A stretch of 64,000 nucleotides of DNA from Mesostigma viride. Lineage: Eukaryota; Streptophyta; Mesostigmatophyceae; Mesostigmatales; Mesostigmataceae. Below the pieces are notes generated by a model. That model was given only the letters and a program-made list of their open reading frames with translations. It had not been told where the DNA came from and did no database searches. This document shows, one piece after another, positions 38,537 through 49,745 of this stretch (the stretch's first letter is position 1; each line of letters starts with the position of its first letter). A program made the position numbers and the translations under genes. The DNA is taken from assembly GCA_009746045.1 (NCBI GenBank), contig RPFO01000090.1:1636689-1700688 (forward strand), read 5' to 3'.

Positions 38537-40144
38537 ATGCAAGCGGATGACCAGCCAGACCTGGTTGCGATGATTGTGAAGCTGGCAAGGAAGCACGAGG
38601 ACGAGCTTCAGGCCCTCAGGGGGGAGCTGGCCAGCGCAAAGGAAGAAGTCAGTGATGAGAAGCGTGCGCGGACAAGGCTGCTAAACAATGAACCCCAAAT
38701 AATTGCGCTGGAGCGCTCGATACCCGTGACGCACGCCGGTGATCACAAGAAGGCGGTGGAGGTGTGGCTGGAGACGTATAGCTGTTCGACATCGAGGAAG
38801 ATCCACCCTCCGCTTATCATGGCAGCTCGGACGGGGCGGGTGGACATTGTCAAGCATTTCATCGGGTTTGGAGAGGCAGTGGATCATGTGGACGATGGCG
38901 GCAATACCGCACTGTTGGTGGCCGTTGAGAATGGGCATGCCGAGGTGGTCAAATGCTTGATCAACTCTGGGGCTCAGTTAGATAACATCCACCGAAGGAG
39001 CAAGGACATGCCGTTACTCAATATCGCGGCAGCCAAGGGGTTTGTCGACATGGTCGACATGCTGCTGGCTGCGAGTGCGGGCGTGAGCCGCGCTGCCTAT
39101 GTCCTCTCAACCGCATTACATGCCGCAGTGGACAAGGGCCATGCTGACGTGGTCGCCCGCTTGCTGCAGGCCGGGGCTGTGCCAGACAGGTGCAAGAGCG
39201 GCAGGGGGGGCAAGGATTGGACAGAGCTGCATATGGCTGCGGCCGACGGTTACATCGCCATCGTGGATGCTCTGCTTTCCGCGGGTGCGGATGTCAACGC
39301 CAAAGCATCCTATGGCAGCATCTATGATGAGACCCCGCTTTACGTCGCCACAGACGCAAACGTGATGAGATCCCTCTTGCGTGCACCGGGTGTGCAAGTG
39401 GACATGGTTCACCGTAACAACGGTAGCTCAGGCAACGCAACGCAGGTCCTCGAGACGCCCCTGCAGATGTTCCTGAAAGCCAAGCGCTGGGACCTGGCCG
39501 CATTGCTATTAGAGGCAGGGGCGGATATCACCACCCATGGCAGCGATCATGCAGCCATGGAGGCCATCGTAGAGAACGTGGAATTGCTGGAGCTGATGCT
39601 GCGTAAGGGGGCAGCCAATGTGAACCAGCTGGGCCCGTGCCTGGATGCTGCGGTGAAAGGAGGGTCGATGCCAGCTGTGGAGGCCTTGCTACAAGGGGGA
39701 GTAGGTGCCAAGCCTAATTGTCCCGGTGGTGTCCTCGAGGGCGCGCTTTACCTGGCCACGAAAGCAAGAAGTGCCACCTTGGTGAAGCGACTGCTGCAGG
39801 CAGGTGCTGACCCTAATCTGGTGAGCCCTGCAGGTCCCACGCCACTTTACGTGGCTGCCGACAAGGGGGCCCTAGAGCTCGTAAAATGCCTGCTGGAGGC
39901 AGGGGCTAACCCTAACGCGACGGGGGGGCGTAGCCATGCCAGCGAACCGGTTCTGTTCGCCGCCGTGCGGAGCAGAAATGTGGACATTGTCAAGTGTCTG
40001 GTGGATGGGGGGATGGATGTGCACAAGTCTGCATCCGCAGTCGGCAGGCATGATTCCTACAGCAGAGGGAGAAGTATTTTTGAACTGGCGACGGGCCAGC
40101 CAGAAATGATGGAGTGCCTCCAGGCCTTGGGATTGAAGAAGTAG
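38537..40144 (+). CDS. Coiled-coil and ankyrin-repeat protein
   Basis: A 535-residue frame. Residues ~6-55 (DLVAMIVKLARKHEDELQ, then EEVSDEKRARTRLL) look like a short coiled coil. From ~90 to the end there are about 12 ankyrin repeats of 30-40 residues, for example NTALLVAVENGHAEVVKCLI, STALHAAVDKGHADVVARLL and TPLYVAADKGALELVKCLLE. Repeats 6-9 are the most degenerate. Ankyrin stacks bind proteins, and the partner is unknown. No catalytic, membrane or signal segment is seen. The frame is open upstream to a ctcccgcag acceptor at 38466, adding WTLAENRTEAGYQPPPAVHP, so the real protein may start in an earlier exon. The ATG used here is the first in the exon. Confidence 0.88.
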   Translation: MQADDQPDLVAMIVKLARKHEDELQALRGELASAKEEVSDEKRARTRLLNNEPQIIALERSIPVTHAGDHKKAVEVWLETYSCSTSRKIHPPLIMAARTGRVDIVKHFIGFGEAVDHVDDGGNTALLVAVENGHAEVVKCLINSGAQLDNIHRRSKDMPLLNIAAAKGFVDMVDMLLAASAGVSRAAYVLSTALHAAVDKGHADVVARLLQAGAVPDRCKSGRGGKDWTELHMAAADGYIAIVDALLSAGADVNAKASYGSIYDETPLYVATDANVMRSLLRAPGVQVDMVHRNNGSSGNATQVLETPLQMFLKAKRWDLAALLLEAGADITTHGSDHAAMEAIVENVELLELMLRKGAANVNQLGPCLDAAVKGGSMPAVEALLQGGVGAKPNCPGGVLEGALYLATKARSATLVKRLLQAGADPNLVSPAGPTPLYVAADKGALELVKCLLEAGANPNATGGRSHASEPVLFAAVRSRNVDIVKCLVDGGMDVHKSASAVGRHDSYSRGRSIFELATGQPEMMECLQALGLKK

Positions 40145-40361
40145 GGCTGGATTCCTAAAATGATTAGAGGTGAGAAGGATGGAGTATGTACTTCCAAACT
40201 GGAAGTAACAGCCACCAATATATATGAAAAAGCACTTCTTGTCGGTGTTCTGCCCGCAATAGGGAGCTAGAATCAAGCAGACGCAAGTTTTCTACAGAGC
40301 GTCATGCATGCCAGCCAAGCTGAACAGCGCTTCGTTTGGGTGACTCCTGGGGTCACTTTCC

Positions 40362-40367
40362 AATAAA
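40362..40367 (+). terminator. Possible polyadenylation signal of the ankyrin gene
   Basis: AATAAA about 220 bp after the stop codon. It is the first canonical signal on the coding strand. Whether this organism uses AATAAA is not shown by the other genes. Confidence 0.4.
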
Positions 40368-40483
40368 GTAGAAGAAATGAACATTTATGCTAGCTTTTAT
40401 GAGTTTTATCACCGTCCATGTACACTGTCTTCACAATATCAAACATGAGCTGTCATTCTAGAGAGACAATTATCCTTCTTACA

Positions 40484-41245
40484 TGCAACGGATAGCTGTC
40501 TCACCTGATGCAACGGATAGCTGTATCACTTGGTGCAACGGGTAGCTGTCTCACCTGATGCAACGGATAGCTGTCTCACCTGATGCAACGGATAGCTGTC
40601 TCACTTGATGCAACGGATAGCTGTCTCACCTTATGCAACGGATAGCTGTCTCACCTGGTGCAACGGATAGCTGTCGAGATCACCTGATGCAACGGATAGC
40701 TGTCTCACCTGATGCAACGGATAGCTGTCTCACCTGATGCAACGGATAGCTGTCTCACCTGATGCAACGGATAGCTGTCTCACCTGTCAGATGCAACGGA
40801 TAGCTGTCTCACTTGATGCAACGGATAGCTGTCTCACTTGATGCAACGGATAGCTGTCTCACCTGATGCAACGGATAGCTGTCTCACTTGATGCAACGGA
40901 TAGCTGTCTCACTTGATTCAACGGATAGCTGTCTCACCTGATGCAACGGATAGCTGTCTCACCTGATGCAACGGATAGCTGTCTCATAGCTTGATGCAAC
41001 GGATAGCTGTCTCACTTGATGCAACGGATAGCTGTCTCACTTGATGCAACGGATATATAGCTGTCTCCGGATCACTTGATGCAACGGATAGCTGTCTCAC
41101 CGGATGCAACGGATAGCTGTCTCACCTGATGCAACGGATAGCTGTCTCAGTTGATGCAACGGATATTGTAGCTGTCTCACTTGATGCAACGGATAGCTGT
41201 CTCACCTGATGCAACGGATAGCTGTCTCACCTGATGCAACGGATG
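40484..41245. repeat. 25-bp minisatellite, about 30 copies
   Basis: Consensus gatgcaacggatagctgtct followed by cacct or cactt. A few copies carry short insertions (for example at 40675 and 41055). It begins about 120 bp past the ankyrin polyadenylation signal. Confidence 0.97.
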
Positions 41246-41454
41246 TTTACTTGTTGGACATTGGCCATTTCAAAATGGCCTGCATGCACGAGATGCCTTG
41301 GCCTGCTGGACAGAATTTTGGAATCAACCACGACACTTATCGGGAAGATGCTCTGGTTGTCTCCTTGATGTATTAAAAATGATAATAACTTACATCAGAG
41401 TGAAAGCACCCAATCAAACATGAACAAAGCCAACACTAACAAGAGATTAATTAC

Positions 41455-43151
41455 TTAACCCCTAAATGGTCTGAGATCCTGCCGATAAATCGGCTGGATC
41501 TTCACAATTTTGCAAACCAGATGCCATCCAACCTACCCATATCCAATGGCTGTCCTTGGGGGCCAAGCATGTCCATGAGTTGCCCTTCGGGTTGGTATAT
41601 CACAACCTCACATATATGCAGGGTAGGCCATGTTTAACTGCCGTCAAAGTCAGGGGGGTCAAGACGCGCGTTTTCATTTTTGGTAGAATGTGCATTTTGA
41701 ATTATGTTATAAGACCTAGGCACCTACCACTTCAGGGATGATAAACAATTAGTTGCTGAACAGTTTGAGCCATTGGGGTCATCATTTGGGTGGGTATACC
41801 AGCAGTTACACCCAGTACAGCCCATAGGGGTACCGTTGGTAAAAAGCAACCAAGGGAGTAGGGGTGGGCATACGACCTCCTAATATGGCCACCAACCATG
41901 CCAAACAATACATTTCCCTTCCACAATGATGGGGAAACATAACTGCATCATCACACTGCCCTTACATGGCACCTATGTGCAGGTGCCACCTTGTCCATGC
42001 ACGTAGGTAACGTGGTACGGACACCCTACGCAAGGCATGCATTCTAGGAGGCAGCCACCAACAAACTAGTGGTGTTGAGCCTATTTCAGCCTGCCCTAGC
42101 AAGGATAAACTAGGCCTAAGCTGCTATAGCTTGCCAGGTGATGGCCAGCACACCTGGTGGCACATGCTGTCAATGGGAAGCTTTTACTCACCAGTTACGT
42201 GCTTGATGATGCCACAGAGACCAGCCAACTGCCTCACACTCATGCAATATGTGTATGGGAAATGTATAACAAACATATATGGAGGTATTCAAACCCATAC
42301 AGCCTCTAAAACTTATCACCATCACCCTGTGGCAGGTCAACTGACTGAGGGAAGCATCTAAGAATGGTGTTTTAGAAAGGGGCCAGGCCAGGGTCAAGAA
42401 AGAGCATGAATAGTGCAAAAAGAATGTGCTACACAAGCTAGAACGTATACATAAATGTCAAACATCGATAGGAAAACGATGCTTAAGCTTTACCAGGCAT
42501 GGATGGCGTTACCTTGGCCCAGGCGGTGGCCGCAAAATGGCGCATTTCGGCACACCAAAGCTGTGCAGCATGGTCGCTGGATTCGGCGATTTCTGGCCAC
42601 CCTTGCACGTTTACGGCTACTATGTATCATAAAAAGTATAAAGAAACCGATATATCCTTTAAAATACGCCGGAAAGGTATTGCTGTCAACGTTTCTATCG
42701 TCCGGCCTGATCGCAGTTTTTTCCAGCAAGAACGCTGCCGACACCTATCAAATGGCATTCCCGCGAACCAAAAATTGGCCTGTATGATCTTTAGGACGTT
42801 TAAAATCAATATCCTAAGTTTGGACAGAAAATTCGAACGCAAACGTAAATTCCATGCGTGGGCGCAAGCCGCCATGGCCAGGTCGTCGTTTTCCGGAATG
42901 CACGTTGTACGTGAAAAAGTACCCTGACCCCTTGTACTTTGACCGGCCAGAACACCTCTATAACTTTGTCAAAAGTATGCAAACCCTAGTACCATGCTGT
43001 GAAGAATTTTATAAACTTTCGATCTTCTCAGCTAAACTTTTCCTAATTCTCAATAGATTTCGCGGCATCTGGTCCCCCGAGAAGGGGCCGATGCATCGGC
43101 TGGAACTCGATTTTTGGCGGAAAATCGGCAGCAAGACCATTTAGGGGTTAA
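41455..43151. mobile_element. TTAA-flanked inverted-repeat element, copy B (1.70 kb, non-coding)
   Basis: Both ends read inward TTAACCCCTAAATGGTCT, followed on both sides by a gccgat...atcggc palindrome and an accagatgcc segment. TTAA plus a CCC start is the hallmark of piggyBac-type ends. The interior (about 42450-42960, minus sense) matches the interior of copy A. The right edge lies in the TTAA-rich tail of a LINE fragment, a natural TTAA target. No transposase frame is present. Confidence 0.82.
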
Positions 43152-43225
43152 TTAATTAGATAAACTCGTGCTCCCGTTGGAGAGTCACGGAGCACCGAAT
43201 TGCTTTTAATCCCTGCATGTGCACA
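43152..43225 (-). mobile_element. LINE 3'-tail fragment
   Basis: TTAA-repeat tail followed by aactcgtgctcccgttgg, agtcacggagcaccga and cttttaatccctgc, the same 3' end as the 5.3-kb LINE. It is truncated after about 75 bp. Confidence 0.8.
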
Positions 43226-44757
43226 AGTGGACTTTTCGTGATAGACTCGGCATGGACATGTGCTACACTAGACGTGACGGGCTCACACCCGGGCAGCCTC
43301 CTGGTTTCAGTTTGTCTGTAATAGAATGGAGGCAGATGGTGCGCAAGGATAGATGGCAAGTAGTGATGAAGGAGACCACCCCCAAGCCTGTGGGGGCTCC
43401 GCGTGTGACCAAGTAGGGCATTCATAGCGATTCGGGCCGCGGTGCCCACACCCCTGTAACTAGGACCTAGATAGCTTACACCATCCATTCCATCCTCCAC
43501 CACCACCGCCACCTCCAAGCTCCTCGCCTCCACCTCCACCACAACCGACGCCCTCACCGCCCAGCTCCTCGCCATCGACAAGCGCCTGCAGGACAATGCC
43601 ATAGCCATCGAATGCTTGCAGAACACCGCCGGCATCACTGCCCAGGCGGTGAAGGACATCGCCGCTCGGCCAGCCCCTGCTGCATGGCCCTGCCGGCGAT
43701 GCTCCTCCCATCCCGACCTGGGCGGACATGCTTAAGCTAGCAGCACGCCACCTCCACCACCTCCGCCGTCGCCGCCCAGCTTAATTAAGCAGCAGACGCT
43801 GGACCTCCGCGAGGAGGCCGAGCTCGCCAAGCGCAGCCTTAACGTCATAGTCAAGCACTTCGACCCGCTGCAGGACGAGACCTCCGAGACCCTTGCCCGG
43901 GCGTTTGAGAACAAAATCCTTGTCCCCATGGCTATCACTGGTAAGGGCAAGCCGCGGGGGGTGACCCGCCTAGCTTCCCCGCTCGCGGGGTAAGGGCGTA
44001 AGGCCGGCCCCTCCCCCTTGCTCCTCACCTTTGACACCATGGCGGATAAGATCATTGGAGTTCCTCAAGTGTCGCAAGCGGCTTGGGGGGGCCGCCTACA
44101 CGCTAGCTGGACGACGACTTGACCTTGACGCAGCAACACCGGCGACGGGAGCTATGGCCGACCTACCTCCAGCTTCGGCAGACGGCGGGGCAGCAGCCGG
44201 TCTACTGGAATTAGGGGGCGGACATCGATCTACGTCGCCTACAAGCCCTGGCAGGCGACCCCTGCCGCCCCAGCCACCCCAGCCACCCCAGCCTAGGGAA
44301 TATATAGCAGTAGTGTAGACTAGAAAGCTTAGTGACGTGGCCATGTATGTATATGCCCGGCCTACGTGATGGGCCCACACCCGCCTTACAATAGCCGTAG
44401 CAATGTCGAGTCATGCTTTGCCCATGCAGGGATCGAGTTACTCTCTGCTGAGAGGCCATGTGTACCCGGCCCAGCTATAGCCTAGCCACATACCTTCCAC
44501 CCCATATATGTCATGCAGGCCTTCTAGGCCCTCTCGTGAAGCCGCCTTGTGTGCCTGTGCTTGTTTAGGAGGCATGAACCATCATGGCGGTGCAGGTGCA
44601 CCTTGTGCACCCCGAGCAGGTGATAGTTGTACATCCTACACCTGCACTCCTGCAGGTTGTCGCCCTGATTGTATTACAAACCCATAGATGCCCCTTTCTC
44701 AGGGCTATGTGTTACATATGCTCCCCACGGAGCTATGATTTTAATTAAATAATTAAT
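43226..44757 (+). pseudogene. Degraded LINE with ORF1 remnant on the opposite strand
   Basis: Plus-strand frames with shifts and stops resemble the ORF1 protein of the 5.3-kb LINE: REEAELAKRSLNVIVKHFDP matches its RRM start, GPSPLLLTFDTMADK its middle, and LDDDLTLTQQHRRRELWPTY with PVYW its C-terminal domain. The 3' end (ctccccacggagct, then ttaattaaataattaat) is a TTAA-type tail. The left boundary is only approximate. It is a different, older subfamily. Confidence 0.7.
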
Positions 44758-44831
44758 CCATTCGATCCATCCCATGTTCCCCTCCCACTGAGGCCGGACT
44801 TATGCTCACGTGACGCAGTCACGTGTCTATT

Positions 44832-45880
44832 AATTAATTAATTAATTAATTAATTAATTAATTAATTAATTAATCAATTAATGTGCACAACAGGAAGAAA
44901 GGGCAGAGACCCCCTTTCTCCTTCATGCCAGAGGCATGCCACAGCTGCAATCGGACACGCCATAGACGATCCGGCAAGTGCTGTGGGTGCATTAATCCCA
45001 TGTGAGCATATCATCAGTAACAAGTAGCGTGGGCAAGTACACTGCATGATCATAGCCAGGACGTAGCATGGCTGTACAAGGGCTAAGCTGAGGCTATGGC
45101 TGCAGGTTGTGTACCGTGTGTTAGCAGTGCACGTGACTAGGTATGGTGGCACAGCTAGCAAACATTCTAGGCATGGCTGCCATGGCGGCAGTGACTACCA
45201 ATGCATACAAGCTAGGGCTATTCAAGCTATTCTAGCCCGCAGGGGGCGTCCACATCTTCTGGCTAATCATCAGGTTCCCGCCCCTCCAGTACACCTTTGG
45301 CTTCTGGGGACCGTCCTGCTTGTGGCGGAGGTATTCCGGCCACAGGTCGCGTCGCTGCTGCTGCTGAGCGGGGGTCAGGTCGTCGTCCAGCGTCCAGGTG
45401 AGGTCGTGCAGCCTCTTGCGACGAGAAAGGAACCGCCGCTTGTCCTCAGGGGAGGGGAAGGTGAGCAGGACTGGTGGGGGAGCCGCCTTGCATGTCCCGT
45501 GAGTGGGGAAGGCGGTACGTGCAGCACCCGCGCAGTTCTACCTCACCTGCCAGGCCCATGAGGGTAAGAAGCGCGGTCCTTGAGCTCGTCGGCAAGGGTG
45601 GTTGACGCCTCACCTGGCTTCTTGGGGAAAGGACGCAGCACCACTCGGCACTCGTGGCAAGCACGGTCGGTGGCCTCCCGTTGTTCGGCCCGGCGGTGGT
45701 CCTCCAGCTCATGGAGCTTCGTGGCCATGGCGTCAGTGGTTGAGGCGGTCGCTGACCGCAGCAGGTCCGCATAGTAGGAGAGCGGCGGGAGGGCGCCAGC
45801 ATCCTGCCGGGGTGGCTGGGATGCGATCATGGTAGCCGTCTAGCTGCTCTGCTATCTTTGGGACCTGTGTGGCCAGTTAA
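44832..45880 (-). pseudogene. 5'-truncated TTAA-tailed LINE with ORF1 C-terminal remnant
   Basis: The tail is about 50 bp of perfect TTAA repeats. The 3' UTR and ORF1 C-terminus follow closely the 5.3-kb copy, with small insertions that shift the frame (for example cctccagtacaccttt and the LPHSRD region). It stops at gacctgtgtggccag, which is residue ~255 of the ORF1 protein, where the next element begins. Confidence 0.85.
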
Positions 45881-47720
45881 TTAACTGCCGAGCAGCTTGA
45901 AGCGGCCTGAAGTAGGGTAGTTGACCTCGGTGTCGTCTAAGACCGGGCAGAGGCGGAGTGTGGGTGGGGGCCCTGCCATGCTGAGGGCCAGGGCCTCCGC
46001 TTTGGGGCTGATTTCTAGACCAACCGCCCGAGCCTCGAGCGCCAGGCAGTCCAGCCAAAGTAACTTGAGCAGACTCCGGCTTCTCGATGAGCGTGATGTC
46101 GTCGGCATAAATGAGGTCAGCCAGTAAATTCTGCTTGTTAGTCGGCCCCCCTTCTCCAAGCTCGTTCGTGATCGCTAGGCCAGAGGCACGGCCTGCAATG
46201 CTATAGCAAAGCGAGCTCGTGCCTGGCGCATGCATAACATAATCCACTACAATAATAAACAGGTACGGCGACAGGACGCAACCCTGCCAGACGCCGGTCA
46301 ATCTGCAGTGGGCATGGCGGGGTAAAGCCGTGTTGAGTGCGCACCGAAGTGGTCAACCCCTCATACAGCGTGCGGATGACGGCAATCATGCAGGGGAGCC
46401 GTGCAGGGACGCGAGCGCGAGCAAGTACATCCCATCCATAGAGCGTCCCAGTCCTGTCTGAGGACAGAATCAAAAGCCTTGATGAAGTCGACGAAGATCA
46501 GGATGGCGGGAAACTCACCAGGTTGCAGGAGAGCGATTTCCTCGAAGAGCTAGCTAGGCGACGCGCGACGAAGATGGCCATGACGGTGTTGCGCCCCGGA
46601 CGAAAGCCCATTTGACTTTCCCCTAGTAGGTGACGGTTGAGAGCAGAACGAAGGCGGTTGAGGATCATGCGCATGAACATAATTTGAACTTGAGTGCGGC
46701 GCTCTGGATGCAGACTTCTCGGTAGTTGGCGGGGTCGTCAGGGGAACCTTTGTTAATTAATAGTATACAGCATAATATACGGTAGCTGTGCTGCCACTCA
46801 GGAATCGGCGGCGCGTCGGCAAGCAGAATCCCGGCGGTTGCAGACGTATGAAGCAGGAACCCCGTGAGCGCTGTCATGCAGCTTAATCACCGGGGCGGGG
46901 AGCTGCCTCAGGTCCAACGGCGGCGTAGAAGCGGAGTTGCTGGGCGGCGGTGCTCAACTCGAGCTCGGTGAACGGCGGTATAGCTCGTTGGGGTCGGCCA
47001 GGGGTTCCGTCAGGGCTGGGTACGTGTTGTCTGCTCAGCGGCGGGCGGCATGGGCGGCGCAGGGACGTCCGCAGGCGCTATTGCCACTGATGCAGGCGCG
47101 CGGCCGCCAAAGGGCCAAGAGGCGAAGGTGGCGGGCCGGGGGGCGCCGAGAAGCCGGGACTGGGAGGGTATTTACCACTGCATGGTCGAGCTGCTGCCGT
47201 GCGGTGAGCCAGAGAGCGTCTGGCGGCGGCGCCGGCGGGCCGTTGGGCGTGACGCAGGCGCCGGGTCCAGGCGTACTTGCCGTGCTGGTCCTTGAGGTGC
47301 ATGGGCGAAGCCACTCGCGGACATGGAGGTCCTCCTGCTCCTTGGTCGCCAGCCGGATGGCCGAGTGGTATAATCGGCTTTGAGGCGGGCGTAGCGGGCG
47401 GGGTCGCGGTAACTTGTCGCGCAGCAGGGCTTGCCGGGCCTGGATGACGGCGGCGGGGAGCCGGTGCAGGCTGGTGACGCGGGGCGGGCGGCGGGGGGGG
47501 GCAGCAGGGCCCCGGCCGGCCGCGGGCTGCCAGCTGGCCACCGAGGTGCCGAAGGGCCGATCATAATTTGCCGGGCCGGCAGCAAACAGGCTGCTGGGCG
47601 TGGCTGGCCGGGATGGACATCCAGCGCGTCAACGAACGCCTCTGCCGCGCGCTTGTGGGCACGTTTTTCAGGGAAGTCCTCCAGAGCGTCGTCACATTTC
47701 TCAAGCAACTGCAGTGTGCG
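45881..47720 (-). pseudogene. Degraded LINE ORF2 reverse transcriptase
   Basis: In minus order several frames give RT signatures: PPIPEWQHSYRI and PDDPANYR (fingers), ILNRLRSALNRHL with QMGFRPGRNTVMA (palm), GVWQGCVLSPYLFIIVVDYV, then LIYADDITLIEK with the catalytic YADD, and GRFKLLGS at the end. Upstream (46900-47700) Arg/Ala-rich frames resemble the linker between endonuclease and RT. Frameshifts divide the ORF, so it is inactive. The sequence stops at FKLLGS, where the neighbouring LINE fragment joins. It may be the autonomous relative of the ORF1-only elements, but that is inference. Confidence 0.82.
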
Positions 47721-48215
47721 CGTTAATCAGGTGGTGCCATGTGCTTACGAAAAGGCGAGGGGAATCACTGGCGGATGCGGGCGGTGACGGATGCTGCGAT
47801 GACATTGCTGCGACCTAAAATCAAATCCAGGGCTGACGATTTTAAAGTTGAGAGCGGTAGGATCTTAAACCTGATGCGGCATACCTGAGTATATAATATA
47901 CATCGCATACCACTGACCATCCATTTGTACCTGCTTTAAGATCTTTTGCCCAAAACCAGCCCTGCGATTATACCGGCCTGAAATTCCAAAATCCAGGGTC
48001 TCAAGATCTTAAACCTGGGAATCTTAAACGTGTGTGTGGAGGGTTGTAGTTTTGAGTTCTTCGGTTGTTAGTTTCGAACTTTTCACTTGCACACTCTGTA
48101 AGAGTGTCGCTATTATTATATGGTCCGGTGACGTGGGGCAGCACTCACTGCGATTCAGCCGAGGGTGATAACTGAGAATGCCAGCCGTGTCTGCATAAAC
48201 TGAGAAAACATAGAC
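47721..48215. other. Intergenic, with a small duplicated motif
   Basis: aaatccaggg and gatcttaaacctg each occur twice within 250 bp. No gene is recognised. Confidence 0.4.
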
Positions 48216-48228
48216 TATTAATAAACAT

Positions 48229-48738
48229 TAATTAATTAATTAATTAAACTCGTGCTCCCGTTGGGGAGCCACGGAGCACCGAAGTGCTTTTAATCCCTGT
48301 GTGTGCACTACAGGAGAAAGGGCAGAGACCCCCAGTCTCCTTCATGCCAAAGGCATGCCACAGCTGCATTCGGGCGCGCTAGCTAAACGGACACGCTAAC
48401 GATCCGGCAGTCTGTGGGTGCAATAAGACCCATGTGAGCATATCATAGCAAGGAGCGTGGGCAAGTAATCTGAACATAGCCAGGGCGTAGCATATGGCTG
48501 TACTAGGACTAGGCTAAGGCTATGGCTGGTTGTGTACCGTGCGTTGGCGGCACGTGACTAGGTGTGTTGGCACAGCTAGGCAAACATTCTAGGCATGGCT
48601 GCCTTAGCGGCAGTGACGCCAATGGTTACAAGCTAGGGCTATTGCTATTCTAGCCCGCTGGGGGCGTCCACATCTTGTGGTTGATCATCAGGTCCCCGCC
48701 CCTCCAGTACACCTTGGGCTTCTGGGGGTCCTGCTTAT
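48229..48738 (-). mobile_element. 5'-truncated TTAA-tailed LINE copy with 13-bp target-site duplication
   Basis: A perfect 13-bp direct repeat tattaataaacat lies at 48216-48228 and 48739-48751. The element is almost identical to the 3' UTR and last ~20 codons of the 5.3-kb LINE, so it is a recent sibling. It keeps only about 510 bp. Confidence 0.93.
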
Positions 48739-48751
48739 TATTAATAAACAT

Positions 48752-49472
48752 AAAGTGTTAATTACAACATATTTTCGTTTGCTGGGATGATTGCTTATAC
48801 ATACATGTAATGCTAATAATGGTAGTTTTCGCACGTTGGTTCATTGTATTGGCTTGGCATATGACACTAGTTATCAGCCGAGCCGACCCATATATGGTAG
48901 CCGATGACTAATCTTGCCGGAGGTCCTATTTCGAATCCGTGTTGGATGAGCTATTAGAACTTGCGCGTTTTCGCGTCCTGGCGCTCGCACAACGGTCCGA
49001 GCCCCGCCAAAAACGACCATCTTACTCCGTCACCAAATTGGCGCGAGATCCCGAAAATCTGGTGGGCGGGAAGGTGACGACGAGGCAAAAAGTCACGCAG
49101 CACCCATGGCGGCCGTGAAAATCCTAGCGACCGTCCTGAGAACACATTACGGACAGCGAATTCATTTTGAGCCTTCATAACTCATCTACTTCACGTAGAT
49201 ATTTTTTTATCCTAAAGAAATCGGTCCATTTTTTCAGGAAAACAGAAAAAGGGCGGGCATTTTCGCGAGGTCGGGTCAGGTCCGCTGCATTTTGCAGTGG
49301 ACCCCCAAAAAGTCACACCGGAAACTTATCGAAAACGGCGACAGTGTAGTTCAAGGTAAGCCGCTCGCACGGTTCTATGACTAATTCAAAAAATTTTGAC
49401 CGAAAAACTTTTTGTTAAAACGACTGCCATTGTAAATGCCTCGTTGCCGCAGCAGTTGGAACTGCCGGGAGG
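48752..49472. other. Intergenic
   Basis: No recognised gene. CG-rich patches at 48960-49120 could be promoter-like for the weak gene model that follows. Confidence 0.3.
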
Positions 49473-49745
49473 GTGCGTGCGGGGCTGATCATGGCAACGC
49501 ACGTAAAAATATGCCACTCCCTCGTTTCTTTCATTTTTGTCATCCCATTTGCGCAGGGCGCTTCAACAACTTCTAGAGCGAAGCCCAGCCTGATTTTTTG
49601 CTGGCTCTGTAGTGTAGACCTGCGCTCATCACTGAATATCGCCTGCGATCGTTGCGAAATGAAGCATGAATACGCATTGCGCTGGTTGAGTCGACGCTGT
49701 ACAGTGGAACCTGCTTTTTCGGCATCCGGATCCAAGGTAGGGTGA
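49473..49745 (+). CDS. Weak gene model with paired cysteines
   Basis: A short frame with an internal gcgcag acceptor-like site (after FIFVIPFAQ) and a GTAGGG donor-like site at its end. The predicted exon contains CWLCSVDLRSSLNIACDRC, two C-x2-C pairs 11 residues apart, as in zinc ribbons, followed by EMKHEYALRW. No family is recognised, so this may be an exon of a longer gene or chance. Confidence 0.2.
   Translation: MRAGLIMATHVKICHSLVSFIFVIPFAQGASTTSRAKPSLIFCWLCSVDLRSSLNIACDRCEMKHEYALRWLSRRCTVEPAFSASGSKVG

Noticed and set aside
47035-47708. Arg/Pro/Ala-rich minus-strand frames as independent proteins
   Set aside because: High-GC frames in the linker region of a decayed LINE ORF2; listed with the RT relic instead.
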